Assembly: GCF_000373965.1 (NCBI RefSeq)
Contig: NZ_KB892842.1
Coordinates: 1-64,000, forward strand
Length of the DNA stretch: 64,000 nt
From: Uliginosibacterium gangwonense DSM 18521
Lineage (GTDB): Bacteria > Pseudomonadota > Gammaproteobacteria > Burkholderiales > Rhodocyclaceae
Direction: 5' to 3'
Shown here: piece by piece, positions 1-8,735 of the stretch
How positions within the stretch are numbered: the stretch's first letter is position 1
Layout of the letters: each line of letters begins with the position of its first letter
Notes under the pieces: model-generated
Databases searched by the model: none
What the model saw: only the letters and a program-made list of their open reading frames with translations
What the model was told of the DNA's origin: nothing
Translations under genes and position numbers: made by a program

Positions 1-248
1 AAAACGCTTAAACCGTCTGGACCAAGTTCGCTCCACTTGGCGAAATAGGCATGCACCGTGCGCCATTTCGGATATTCACTGGGCAGCATCCGCCACTGGC
101 AGCCACTTTTTAGCAAATACAGCACGCCACAGAACACATCATATAGATCAACCGTACGGGGCTTGGTCTGTTTGCGTACACTTTCCAGCAAAGGACGGAT
201 CTGTTCGAACGCTTCCCTGCTCACATCACTGGGGTATTTCTTTCTCAT
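1..248 (-). mobile_element. IS5-family transposase, N-terminal part, cut by window edge
   Basis: Read on the minus strand from the ATG at 248, the frame is open to base 1. It gives an N-terminal transposase domain with the motifs KYPSDVSREAF, VDLYDVFCGVLYLL, SGCQWRMLP and WRTVHAYFAKW, typical of the IS1031-like branch of the IS5 family (DUF4096-type N-terminus). The DDE catalytic core lies beyond the left edge. An end repeat sits upstream at 272-286. A remnant of the same type of element, in the same orientation, lies at 31332-31709. Whether this copy is intact cannot be judged from the window. Confidence 0.85.
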
Positions 249-271
249 GCCGCAGCTTACGACATTCAAAT

Positions 272-286
272 GATTGTGAACAGGTT
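272..286. repeat. Terminal inverted repeat of the IS5-type element
   Basis: GATTGTGAACAGGTT here is the reverse complement, with one mismatch, of AACCTGTTCATAATC at 31332-31346. It lies upstream of this transposase, whereas the partner lies downstream of the second transposase remnant, as expected for the two ends of one element type. A further stretch starting GAGGCTGTTTACAA at 291 may be the end of another, unidentified insertion. Confidence 0.6.
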
Positions 287-443
287 CTAAGAGGCTGTTT
301 ACAATTTTTTCAGCAGCAAGGTCAAATGGGAGGGATTGCTGCCGCTTCACGCTGATGTGCAGCAAGGCCAATGTCTTTTGCATTGCATATGTCGTCCGAA
401 TGTACGTAGAATCGTCGGAATATCTACTCCCGAAGATCCAATC

Positions 444-2360
444 ATGCGTAAAGCTATTCTCGCCTTGGTTTGCCTTAGACTGATGGTGGCTTGTGGAGGT
501 GGCGACGGCGAGAGTAGCGGCGCATCCGGCAGTGGGGAAACCTATGCCGAACTCTCCGTTTCCCGTATTGACGCGATTGCTGCGATGTTGCCTGACCAAC
601 CCGCTGGCAGTGGCCCGACTTGCGCCGACCGTGCCTCTTGGGGAAAACCGGAGCTTGCCAGCCGTGTCACTGACATCCTGGCTAACGCCGATACCCGCCT
701 CACCCAAGCATTCCCCGCATGGAGCGATGCAGATTATCTGGACTACTCCCAGACTGGCAGCCGTACCCGAGGCGAAGCCATGATGAATGCGCGCAAAAGC
801 TGGATTTATCCTCTGGTGATGGCGGAATGCGTGCGCTATGACGGACGCTATTTGGCGGCAATTGAAAAAACCTTGACCGAACTTGCCAGCCAACCCACCT
901 GGACTTGGCCGGAGCAAGACAAGACCTTGCGCAATTTTCGCTATGCCAATTACGAAGTGGATCTGATGGCGGCGGATACCGCCCACGAACTGGCGCAAAC
1001 CCTGTATTTGCTGGGTAACAAGATTTCCACCCCGGTGCGCCAGAGTGTGCTGACTGCGCTGGAACAACGCATATTCACGCCACTGCGCCGCACCCTGCAG
1101 ACCGGCAATAGTGATAATTGGTGGCTGGCAAATCATTACAGCTGGAACGCAGTCTGCCTGAAAGGCACCGTCGGTGCCGCACTGGCGGCACTGCCCGATC
1201 ACCGTGATCGCGCAGTCTTCGTGGCCATGGGCGAGCATTACATTCAGAATTACCTTGGCACTTTTGGCAACGATGGCTACAACGTCGAAGGGCCAAGCTA
1301 CTGGAATTATGGCTACGGGCATTTCACCGAGTTGCGCGAGCTGATCGGCCGCGCAAGCGAGAACAAGATCGATCTTTTCAGCGATCCAAAGGTGCGCAAT
1401 ATTGCGCTTTACGGCGCGCGCATCCAGATGTTCCCCAACAATGTCGCCGCCTTCAGCGATACCAGCCCCACCACCAAGATGGATTCCTTCGTACTGGGCT
1501 ACAACAACGACGCACAGGGATTGGGCTTGAGCTCCAGCTTGGCAACGGCAGCACTCAGTTCCAGCACCAAGCAGTCGGCGAACAGTGCGCCGCTGGCAGT
1601 AGCTTCAACAATCTTGTTCGCAACCCCGTATGCTCTCACAGGCAGCTCGGTGGTCATTGATCCACTGCGTGGCTATTTCAGTGATGTCGGCGTTCTGGTG
1701 ACTCGCCCAGCCAGCGGATCAAGCAACAAAATCGCTGCCAGTATTAAATCCGGCGGCAATGGCGCCCATAGCCACAACGACATAGGTTCCTACACCATTG
1801 CACTCAACGCCGAGCAACCCAGCGGCGACGTTGGCAAACCGGCCTATACCAGCAAAACTTTCAGCAGCGAGCGCTACACCATCAAGGCCATCAATTCCTA
1901 TGGCCATCCGGTGCCGGTGGTTGACGGGCAATTGCAGATCGACGCCACCAGCGTCAAACACAAAGTGCTGGCGACCCACTTTACCGATGCCGACGACGAA
2001 ATCACCATTGATCTCAAGCCCGCCTATAGCCTGAGCGGCCTGCAGACGCTGACCCGTACCCTGCATCACAAGCGCGCCGACGGTGGCAGCATCAGCATCC
2101 AGGACGACTTTTCATACGATGTGCCCCGCAGTTTCGAAACAGCTATGACCACCACAGGCTCTTGGCAACTGATCGCACCCGACACCATCGAGCTATGGAA
2201 AACCAACGAGCACCTGATTGCCAAGATTGAAGCCTCTGCAGCGTATAGCGTCAGCGGCGAGGTGATCGACGAAGAAGGCTTGATCTTCAAGCGCATCGCC
2301 ATCCGCCTGAACGGAAATCAGCAAACGGGTTGGGTGAAAGTTGTGATGCAAAGTAAATAG
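444..2360 (+). CDS. Heparinase II/III-type polysaccharide lyase, lipoprotein
   Basis: This is a 638-residue secreted polysaccharide lyase, expected to cleave a uronic-acid polysaccharide by beta-elimination on the cell surface or in the periplasm. The start at 444 gives a lipoprotein signal (basic MRK, hydrophobic run, LMVAC then GGG). A longer upstream frame exists but would bury the signal. The N-terminal half is an alpha/alpha toroid-like helical domain carrying NWWLANHYSWNAVC. The second half contains AHSHNDIGSY, the metal and catalytic histidine region of the heparinase II/III family, followed by a beta-sandwich. The substrate cannot be told from sequence. It shares its lipoprotein style with the rhamnogalacturonan lyase at 45430-47412, which suggests plant cell-wall use. 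No partner gene adjoins it. Confidence 0.75.
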   Translation: MRKAILALVCLRLMVACGGGDGESSGASGSGETYAELSVSRIDAIAAMLPDQPAGSGPTCADRASWGKPELASRVTDILANADTRLTQAFPAWSDADYLDYSQTGSRTRGEAMMNARKSWIYPLVMAECVRYDGRYLAAIEKTLTELASQPTWTWPEQDKTLRNFRYANYEVDLMAADTAHELAQTLYLLGNKISTPVRQSVLTALEQRIFTPLRRTLQTGNSDNWWLANHYSWNAVCLKGTVGAALAALPDHRDRAVFVAMGEHYIQNYLGTFGNDGYNVEGPSYWNYGYGHFTELRELIGRASENKIDLFSDPKVRNIALYGARIQMFPNNVAAFSDTSPTTKMDSFVLGYNNDAQGLGLSSSLATAALSSSTKQSANSAPLAVASTILFATPYALTGSSVVIDPLRGYFSDVGVLVTRPASGSSNKIAASIKSGGNGAHSHNDIGSYTIALNAEQPSGDVGKPAYTSKTFSSERYTIKAINSYGHPVPVVDGQLQIDATSVKHKVLATHFTDADDEITIDLKPAYSLSGLQTLTRTLHHKRADGGSISIQDDFSYDVPRSFETAMTTTGSWQLIAPDTIELWKTNEHLIAKIEASAAYSVSGEVIDEEGLIFKRIAIRLNGNQQTGWVKVVMQSK

Positions 2361-2792
2361 TCGAATCTGAAAGATCCCGTTTTCGGAGGCTGATCTAGCA
2401 ATCCCGCTCAACGCGAGGCTGTGTGCTGGTCTGCCGACGAATATCCACGCCGCCGGTGCAAAGCATAAGGAGTTTGGCGGGCGCCAAAATGGCACACAGG
2501 CGGGTTTCAAAGTGAAGCGGTCATCCGTGTGGCTGCTTCGCGGAGACCGGGACCGTCAGATATCGGTCTGTCAATCCTGCTTCAATGCTTCATAAGCCGT
2601 CAAGGCTCAAAATCGACCCAATTCGGACCGTCGTGTCCGTGTACTGTCATCGACAGGAAACTGAGTGCAGCAGACATTTCGGACAGGCTCACCGGCAGGT
2701 CATAGCAGTCATCCATTCCCTATCCATTTTGCGACAGCTTTGTGATACCAAAGGGAGGCTCGAAATCATTAATGGCAGTTCGCCAAAGCAGC
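2361..2792. other. Gene-free gap holding a dispersed repeat copy
   Basis: This stretch of about 430 bases has no convincing gene; its short open frames lack ribosome sites and family resemblance. Its middle, about 2500-2626, matches minus-strand sequence at 28336-28500 and partly at 31190-31243, and so belongs to a dispersed intergenic repeat. Confidence 0.55.
2500..2626 (+). repeat. Dispersed intergenic repeat, copy 1
   Basis: The 36 bases at 2591-2626 match the reverse complement of 28336-28371 with three differences (shared core CATAAGCCGTCAAGGCTCAA). Similarity continues upstream, and GGTTTCAAAGTGAAGCGGTC near 2505-2524 is matched closely by the reverse complement of 31190-31243. Copies lie outside genes, in decayed sequence. 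The function is unknown. Confidence 0.6.
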
Positions 2793-3185
2793 CTAGCTAC
2801 TTCGGGCTTTCCGGCCACGCGTAGCCTGTTTGATTGGAACGCTTTGTCCGTACTCTTTCCACCAAGCTGTGAGCGCCTCCATCGTCGGGCCGAGCCCACG
2901 CGCCTTTTGCGTGATTTCGTATTCAACTCGCGGCGGTACTTCTGCGAACACCGTGCGCGACACTAAACCGTCCGCCTCTAGCTCACGAAGTTGCGCCGTG
3001 AGCATGTGCTGAGTGATACCTGGAATTGCTTTGCGAAGCTCTCCAAAACGGTACAGACGCTGATTAAGCAGCCACATGATTTCCAGCTTCCATTTGCCTG
3101 AAAGCAGTGCAAATGCGCGACGCATTTCCTCGTGCATGTTGATCTCAGAATCTTCAATAGTCTGCTTTTTCATACTAAGCACCAT
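2793..3185 (-). CDS. HxlR-family transcriptional regulator
   Basis: This 130-residue winged-helix regulator shows the HxlR hallmarks: FALLSGKWKLEIMWLL, RFGELRKAIPGITQHMLTAQLRELEADGLV as the helix-turn-helix and wing, and YEITQKARGL near the end. The start at 3185 follows AGGATG; an internal ATG at 3173 is possible. It is divergent from the DoxX gene, with about 80 bases between starts, so it probably controls that pair and perhaps itself. HxlR proteins often sense reactive or aromatic compounds; the signal here is unknown. Confidence 0.88.
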   Translation of the reverse strand: MVLSMKKQTIEDSEINMHEEMRRAFALLSGKWKLEIMWLLNQRLYRFGELRKAIPGITQHMLTAQLRELEADGLVSRTVFAEVPPRVEYEITQKARGLGPTMEALTAWWKEYGQSVPIKQATRGRKARSS

Positions 3186-3268
3186 TTTTTCATCCTACTT
3201 GTCAATAGTCATCTTAGACGACATCCTTGCTGCGTGTCAAACTCAAATGCTGATTAGCAATTAACTCA

Positions 3269-3685
3269 ATGACTACTACATACATCTACTGGATTAGCAC
3301 CGCTCTGTTGTCGCTGCTCTATTTCGCTTCTGCTTTCCTGTATATCACCAAGGGCGACTTCGTTCGGAAAGCTCAGGCGGACTTGGGCTATTCGGCCCCA
3401 CTTCTGGTGCCGTTCATGATCGTCGTCAAGCTGCTTGGGCCTGTTGCGGTTCTGTGGCACTTCAACGCAGCACTCAGCGATCTTGCCTACGCCGGCATCT
3501 TCTATCACCTGATCTTGTCTGGCTTGGCACACCTGGGTGTTCGCAAGCCCAAGGGCGCCATTCCAGCGGCTGCCGGACTTATTTTTCTGGTCGCCTCCTT
3601 CACGACACAAAACGCCGCCCGCGAACTGCAATCGCCTTACAGCCTTACACCCGACGGCGGAATGGTCATCGACGCTGCGCGCTGA
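3269..3685 (+). CDS. DoxX-like membrane protein
   Basis: This 138-residue protein has four predicted membrane helices and the DoxX_2 pattern: an N-terminal helix with SLLYFASAF, then GYSAPLLVPFMIVVKLLGPVAVL, then GLAHLGV. Such proteins are small quinone- or redox-linked membrane proteins of poorly defined role. It is divergent from the HxlR gene and is followed after 41 bases by the haloalkane-dehalogenase-like gene, probably in one transcript. Confidence 0.8.
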   Translation: MTTTYIYWISTALLSLLYFASAFLYITKGDFVRKAQADLGYSAPLLVPFMIVVKLLGPVAVLWHFNAALSDLAYAGIFYHLILSGLAHLGVRKPKGAIPAAAGLIFLVASFTTQNAARELQSPYSLTPDGGMVIDAAR

Positions 3686-3726
3686 CCGGCGCAATGACAT
3701 CAACTACGAAGCGATTGGAGAAACGA

Positions 3727-4617
3727 ATGAGCCAATTTCAAGCCAAGACCTCAGAACAGTATTTTGCCGCAAAGAAATACCTCGACATTCACGGGCACAG
3801 GATGGCCTATATCGATGAAGGCGAAGGTGCGCCCATCATCTTTCAGCATGGCAATCCCACGTCCTCCTACATCTGGCGCAACGTCATGCGCCACCTGCGT
3901 GGGCAGGGTCGATTGATCGCTGCTGATTTTATGGGAATGGGCGACTCCGAGAAGCTCGACCCGGCGCTTGGCCCCTCCCGCTACAACTTCAACGAGCAGC
4001 GAAAGTATCTCCATGGTCTATGGGACGCATTGGACCTCGGCAACGAGGTGATCCTTGTTCTGCACGACACGGGTTCTATGTTTGGCTTCGACTGGGCGAA
4101 TCAGCACCGAGACCGCGTTCAGGGCATTGCCTACATGGAATCCATTGTCGCCCCGCTGTACGTATCCGACTTTCCAGAATATGCGCAGGCCCAGCTCAAG
4201 CAAATGACACCCGAAGGACTGGAAGCCAGTTTGCAGGGGCTGGACTTTCTCGAAGGATTTCTGCTCGGGGCACGTGACTTCACCAATGTGGAAAAGGCTC
4301 ATTACCACACCCCTTTCCTCAACCCTGGTGAGGACCGCCGCCCCATGATTTCATTCGATTTGCCGCTCGAAGGGCTGCCAGAACATACCAATAAGATTGT
4401 TGCGGATTATTCGCTCTGGCTTAGCCACAGTGCTGTTCCCAAGCTGCTGATCCGGGCTGAACCCGGCTATCTATTGAGCAATCGCCTATACGATATTGCG
4501 AAGACTTGGCCGAACCAGACCGAGGTTACGGTCAAAGGTGGCCATTACATTCAGGAAACAACTCCGGATGAGGTGGGATTGGCGATAGCAGATTTCGTGC
4601 GTCATTTGCGTGGTTAA
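3727..4617 (+). CDS. Haloalkane dehalogenase-like alpha/beta hydrolase, halide Trp replaced
   Basis: This 296-residue alpha/beta hydrolase is closely related to subfamily II haloalkane dehalogenases such as LinB. GGAG precedes the chosen ATG. The triad is visible: Asp114 in VLHDTGS, Glu138 in AYMESI and His273 in GGHYIQE. Asn43 in HGNPTSSYIW, a halide-contact residue in LinB, is kept. The second halide-binding residue, the Trp right after the nucleophile (HDWG in LinB), is Thr115 here, so dehalogenase activity is doubtful; an esterase or other hydrolase role is possible. It sits with DoxX and opposite a cluster of small oxidative-catabolism genes. Confidence 0.8.
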   Translation: MSQFQAKTSEQYFAAKKYLDIHGHRMAYIDEGEGAPIIFQHGNPTSSYIWRNVMRHLRGQGRLIAADFMGMGDSEKLDPALGPSRYNFNEQRKYLHGLWDALDLGNEVILVLHDTGSMFGFDWANQHRDRVQGIAYMESIVAPLYVSDFPEYAQAQLKQMTPEGLEASLQGLDFLEGFLLGARDFTNVEKAHYHTPFLNPGEDRRPMISFDLPLEGLPEHTNKIVADYSLWLSHSAVPKLLIRAEPGYLLSNRLYDIAKTWPNQTEVTVKGGHYIQETTPDEVGLAIADFVRHLRG

Positions 4618-4847
4618 TCGTCGGCCAGACCGGTCATTTTCCCCGTAAGAAAAATGGCTGTAGACCTATCGAAAGTTGCCATTGAAGTATCTAGCAAGCT
4701 AGGTGCGATTCAAGAAGACACCTAAACCGATGGTAATTTGCGGCGTATTGAGTAAAAAATGTGTTTTTAACTGTCTATGACCAGAGCTTGGGCTATTTCT
4801 TCGGTGGTATGGGCCTTGCGGTCACCAAGAAATCACGATTCGTAGCT

Positions 4848-4877
4848 TCGACCAACTCCAGAGGCGGAGTCGGTCGA
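4848..4877. terminator. Hairpin, possible terminator of the 8.2-4.9 kb minus-strand genes
   Basis: TCGACCAACTCC at 4848-4859 pairs with GGAGTCGGTCGA at 4866-4877, with one mismatch and a six-base loop. It lies just past the stop of the SDR gene that ends at 4887 on the minus strand. No clear T-run follows, so a terminator role is tentative. Confidence 0.4.
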
Positions 4878-4886
4878 ACAACCGAC

Positions 4887-5597
4887 TCATCCAAGCATTC
4901 CCAAATACATTGGCGGCACTGCCGTTAGTCCTGCATGCACGTTGCGGGTCACGTCATCGGCCAATAGTTCGGACTGTCCGGCCTCCAAGGCGTCAATCGT
5001 CATGCGCGCGACATCGTCAGGGGATGTTTTGGCGCCCGGCACGCCGCGTGCCATGTCGGTGTCCATGAAAGCGACGTGCAGGGACAGGACTTCCGTACTC
5101 TGGCCTTTTAGTTCCTGCCGCATTGCATTACTCAAAGCCCAAGCAGCAGCCTTGGAGGCACTGTAGCTACCAGTAACGCTGGGCAACGTAGCCCAGCTTA
5201 GGGCCGAGATAACGTTGATGACGGCACTGCCATTGTGAGCGGCCAGAATCGGTGCAAATGCCTGCGCCATGCGCAACGGACCCACTGTATTCGTTTCGAA
5301 CTGCTGATGCAGCAGTTCGATAGCTGTAGGTGCGAGCACAGGTCCGGAGCCCCCAATGCCAGCGTTGTTGACCAGCAAACTCACATCGCCCAATCCACGA
5401 GCGAACGCCTTGATCTGGTCGGGGCTGGTCACATCCAAGCGTACCGGCACGACGCCTGACTGCGCCGTGATGGTCGATGGATCACGTGCGGCCGCATAGA
5501 CTTTGGCGGCACCGGCAGCCAGCAGTGTGCGGACGAATGCAGCCCCTAACCCTCTATTGGCGCCCGTAACGAGCGCGACAGAACCTTGAAGCTTCAT
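4887..5597 (-). CDS. Short-chain dehydrogenase/reductase
   Basis: This 236-residue classical SDR has the NAD(P)-binding motif TGANRGLGAA near residue 12, NNAGIGGSG, and the Ser/Tyr/Lys site in SALSWATLPSVTGSYSASKAA. The chosen ATG at 5597 follows GGAAGGA; a start five codons upstream is less likely. It probably reduces or oxidises an alcohol/carbonyl pair. It is the last gene of the minus-strand run that begins at the truncated hydrolase near 8735. Confidence 0.85.
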   Translation of the reverse strand: MKLQGSVALVTGANRGLGAAFVRTLLAAGAAKVYAAARDPSTITAQSGVVPVRLDVTSPDQIKAFARGLGDVSLLVNNAGIGGSGPVLAPTAIELLHQQFETNTVGPLRMAQAFAPILAAHNGSAVINVISALSWATLPSVTGSYSASKAAAWALSNAMRQELKGQSTEVLSLHVAFMDTDMARGVPGAKTSPDDVARMTIDALEAGQSELLADDVTRNVHAGLTAVPPMYLGMLG

Positions 5598-5623
5598 AAT
5601 AATTCCTTCCAAAAAAGAAGCAG

Positions 5624-5914
5624 TTACGATGCCAAATGAAGCATGACGTAATGCTCATAATGGCCAACGCTATTCTTTACGATGGGATCTTCCGAGGTGA
5701 AGGCAGCGATGTCTTGGTCATCCCCAATCTGGTAGAGCGAGACACCGTAGCCGCCGCTTTCCTCAATCACCGGGCCATGGGCAACGATCACGCCTTTCGC
5801 GAGAAGATCGTCGAGAAAAACGCCATGCTGCTTCATCCATTTCAATTCATCGGCCGACATGGCGGCGAGAAAATTAGCACGCGGCGGAATCCATTTACAT
5901 AAGTAGTATTTCAT
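5624..5914 (-). CDS. YciI-family protein
   Basis: This 96-residue protein of the YciI / DUF1330-like ferredoxin fold has the pattern KWIPPRANF, LLAKGVIVAHGPV, and GGYGVSLYQIGDDQDIAAFTSEDP. Relatives act as small dehydratase- or decarboxylase-like enzymes in catabolic clusters, but most are uncharacterised. Its start overlaps the stop of the crotonase-like gene by four bases, so the two are translationally coupled. Confidence 0.75.
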   Translation of the reverse strand: MKYYLCKWIPPRANFLAAMSADELKWMKQHGVFLDDLLAKGVIVAHGPVIEESGGYGVSLYQIGDDQDIAAFTSEDPIVKNSVGHYEHYVMLHLAS

Positions 5915-6882
5915 TTCGTCACCTTTGCGCTTTCTTGTAACAGCCTGTTTCCTTCGCCAACGTAAAAACCCATGTTGCTTTCAACTTTCTCAAGGCCAAG
6001 CTCCTGATACATTTTTCCGAACAAGGGCATGCGTTGTTGCAGCCCCGGCCATGACAAGGATTTCGTAAACTCCTTATATGAGTTCAATCGATCGGCCTCC
6101 TTGGGAAATACAACGCTATTAATCTGCTTTTTCGTGGTGATCAATGCTGTTTTGTCGAACGAGGCAAGACGATTCGCTATCTTTTCCACAAAACCATCAA
6201 GCTGTGCGTCAGGTATCGCACGGGTAACCCAGCCATACTTTTCAGCCAACTCGGCGTTGTAATCATCGGCACTCAAAAAAGCTTCAAGGGCGCGATCCCT
6301 GCCAGCAAGTCTTGCCAGCATGTCTGTGCCGCCACCACCAGGAAACAGGCCAATGGCTACTTCTGGCTGATCAAATATTGCCTTTTCCTTGCTGGCATAT
6401 CGCAGATCAAACGCCAAGGTCAACTCGTTTCCGCCACCCTGTGTACGGCCGCGAACAGAGGCGATGGTGACAAATGGTGCGTCAGATAGGTTGGTAATCA
6501 ATTCAACCCACAGAGGCTTGGCATTGGCACCAACCTGGCTCAGAAAGTTCGGAAACTGACTGGTGTCAAAGTGATTGAAAAAATAACCCGTCATGTCGCT
6601 AACAAAGATGACCACCTTGATGTTTTCATCTTTGCCCAGTTCCTTGATCGCCTCGTTCAAGGAAGCAATAGTTTCAGGATCAATGAAATTGATGGGGGCA
6701 TTGAAGAAGTGCACTTTGGCAATCGCGGGCGATACGCGCTCAATGCTGATAGTGCTTTGATGAGCAGCTTTTACGACAACCGGTTCCGAGTTGTTTTTTG
6801 CTTTTGTTTCTTGCGCATAGGCAGTATTAAAAGCAAATGCTCCTGAAACAAGGATGGCTGTGATTATTTTTATTTTATTCAT
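5911..6882 (-). CDS. Exported enoyl-CoA hydratase/isomerase-like protein
   Basis: This 323-residue crotonase-fold protein carries an apparent Sec signal peptide: basic start MNKIK, hydrophobic core, and AYA cleavage site near residue 23. The mature part holds FFNHFDTSQF, the oxyanion segment SVRGRTQGGGNELTLAFDLRYA and FDQPEVAIGLFPGGGGTDML, so both acidic residues of the crotonase site appear present. Cytosolic CoA-ester chemistry does not fit an exported enzyme, so the substrate may not be a CoA ester. It is coupled to the YciI gene downstream. Confidence 0.75.
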   Translation of the reverse strand: MNKIKIITAILVSGAFAFNTAYAQETKAKNNSEPVVVKAAHQSTISIERVSPAIAKVHFFNAPINFIDPETIASLNEAIKELGKDENIKVVIFVSDMTGYFFNHFDTSQFPNFLSQVGANAKPLWVELITNLSDAPFVTIASVRGRTQGGGNELTLAFDLRYASKEKAIFDQPEVAIGLFPGGGGTDMLARLAGRDRALEAFLSADDYNAELAEKYGWVTRAIPDAQLDGFVEKIANRLASFDKTALITTKKQINSVVFPKEADRLNSYKEFTKSLSWPGLQQRMPLFGKMYQELGLEKVESNMGFYVGEGNRLLQESAKVTK

Positions 6883-6925
6883 TTTAATTTCCCATGAAGA
6901 ATTTGTATCGTGGCAAGGTGGTTAT

Positions 6926-7378
6926 TCACTCTGCTGAAGTTTGATTAGCAGAAAGGCGCTTCCCTGCTTCGGCAGACAAAGTCATGACCACACTAGCGGG
7001 GCGCATCATGACCATGAAATCGGTGATTTTGCCTTCCTGATCGAACTCCATCAGATCGACACCGAATAGAATTTCATCACCGACTCGTGCACTGAATTCC
7101 AGGACGTATCCGGTACTGTTGCCGAAGTGCCGCAAGTAAGTAAAATCTTGGAGGACACTGAAAACTGCACGTAGAATTGCCACCATGGTTGCCTTGCCAT
7201 GATATGGTTCTAGCGCCGCAGGATTGCGGAAAACAACATCCTCTGCGAGCAATTCGGGAAGACTGTCCCAATCCAGAGAGGCAACAATGCGATGCCACTC
7301 TTTGAGCCCAGTCTGGGCCGCTTGATGGGGTAGCCCTGTTTGGATGTCTGCGGTGGCGTGCAAATTTGAGTCGGTCAT
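6926..7378 (-). CDS. SnoaL-like / NTF2-fold protein
   Basis: This 150-residue protein resembles nuclear-transport-factor-2-like polyketide-cyclase/isomerase folds: GLKEWHRIVASLDWDSLPELLAEDVVFRNP, then YHGKATMVAILRAVF, then FGVDLMEFDQEGKITDFMVMMRP. This fold binds small hydrophobic substrates; catalytic residues cannot be assigned. It lies between the SDR and the exported crotonase-like gene in the same minus-strand run. Confidence 0.75.
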   Translation of the reverse strand: MTDSNLHATADIQTGLPHQAAQTGLKEWHRIVASLDWDSLPELLAEDVVFRNPAALEPYHGKATMVAILRAVFSVLQDFTYLRHFGNSTGYVLEFSARVGDEILFGVDLMEFDQEGKITDFMVMMRPASVVMTLSAEAGKRLSANQTSAE

Positions 7379-7401
7379 TTAAATCTCCAATAGTTAAATG
7401 T

Positions 7402-8208
7402 TTACTTCGCGGTATTAACGCTTTTAAGGATCGCGCTCTCGAACATTTTCGGCGCATGGTTTTGAAGGAAAAGAATCATGCGGCTCATCTTCCCCACGGG
7501 ATTGCTGAACTTTGGCTCTTTCGCCTCAATCAGTCTGGTAATCGTGCAGACAACCGCGTCGGGCGATTCTGCTTCGTCGATGCCTTTTTGCGTGGCGGCG
7601 TTTACCAGTTTGCGATAGGTGTTGTAGTCCGCGATGCTGCCATTGGTTGCGGCGACGGCATGGTTTCCAAGGTTGGTCTTGAACCAGACAGGCTCGACCA
7701 TGCTGACCTTGATATTGAATTGATTCAGTTCGAAACGCAGGGATTTGAAGTAACCCTGAACAGCATGCTTTGAGGCGGTGTAATAGGACAGATTCGGTGG
7801 CCCTATCCGGGCCACGATAGAACTGACAGTGATAATTCTCCCGCTCTTCTGTTTGCGGAAGTAGGGCAACAAAGCATTTGTCACCTTAACCGTGCCCCAG
7901 AAGTTCGTTTCAAACTGCTGCCTACCCAGTTCCATAGGAGTCTCTTCGGCAATGCCCGTTACCATGTATCCGGCGTTGTTGACTAGCACGTCCAGGTGTT
8001 TCGTGTAGGCGAACAACTCTTGCGTGAATGTCTGGATGGAGCTGTCGTCGTCAATATCCAGACGCAGCAGCTTGAAGGGCACGCTGCGCGCATATTTCTC
8101 AGGCTGGCGGCTAGTGCCAATCACATTGAACCCTTCTTTATGCAGCTTGTTGGCAAGCATCAAGCCAAAGCCGGACGAGGCGCCTGTAATCAAAATTGTT
8201 TTCTTCAT
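7402..8208 (-). CDS. Short-chain dehydrogenase/reductase (SDR)
   Basis: This 268-residue SDR has TGASSGFGLMLA, LDIDDDSSIQTF, NNAGYMVTG, the catalytic Ser in ITVSSIVARIG and YYTASKHAVQGY. Its overall pattern resembles 17-beta-hydroxysteroid-dehydrogenase-like SDRs with a longer substrate loop. The substrate is unknown. It is the second gene of the minus-strand run, directly after the broken hydrolase. Confidence 0.85.
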   Translation of the reverse strand: MKKTILITGASSGFGLMLANKLHKEGFNVIGTSRQPEKYARSVPFKLLRLDIDDDSSIQTFTQELFAYTKHLDVLVNNAGYMVTGIAEETPMELGRQQFETNFWGTVKVTNALLPYFRKQKSGRIITVSSIVARIGPPNLSYYTASKHAVQGYFKSLRFELNQFNIKVSMVEPVWFKTNLGNHAVAATNGSIADYNTYRKLVNAATQKGIDEAESPDAVVCTITRLIEAKEPKFSNPVGKMSRMILFLQNHAPKMFESAILKSVNTAK

Positions 8209-8241
8209 TTTGTAAATCCTTTGAATTGGTATGGATGTGTC

Positions 8242-8735
8242 TCAGTACTTGAGAAAGGTGTTGATGTAGCTGGATGCGAGTTCGGGATATTGATCTTGTG
8301 GTCCATGGCCAGCGTCGGGCAGTACGATGAACTGCGTTGTCGGCGCTTTTCCGATAATCGGGTACCAGTTCTTAAATGAAAACGATATGTCATGGTCGCC
8401 CGACATAATGAGAACAGGCGTTTTCAGTGTGGAATATGCTGCCCTGAAGTTCTCGACATCTTCGACAATGGATGGGATGGGGGCGAAATAGCGCTTCAGC
8501 ACTTCGGGGCTCTCGGGCACTTTCGAGTAGTCAATTCGATTGGAGATTCGCTTAAGTGACTTTTGCGCAGCTAGGCGACTATTGTCGGACTTTGGTTCGA
8601 AGAACAGGGTGACATAGTCCTCAAAACCGAGATCCTTGTTGGCCTTCATTGCGCTCTGTGCAAACGCGGGCTCCATGGCAACTTCGTTTTTACCCATCGC
8701 ATTGTTGTCGATGAGAATCGTTTTCAGAACTCGGT
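8242..8735 (-). pseudogene. Alpha/beta hydrolase, C-terminal half only, cut by phage junction
   Basis: The frame keeps the last ~165 residues of an alpha/beta hydrolase: a cap region, TPVLIMSGDHDISF with the acid, and LPDAGHGPQDQYPE with the catalytic His. The nucleophile half is missing. On the other side, the phage secretin frame begins near 8736-8742. The simplest reading is that a phage insertion or a later deletion removed the 5' half, possibly with the promoter of the genes downstream. Confidence 0.75.

Noticed and set aside
2585-2824. Plus-strand frame of 79 codons
   Set aside because: Lies over the dispersed repeat and the end of the HxlR gene, no ribosome site, no family pattern.
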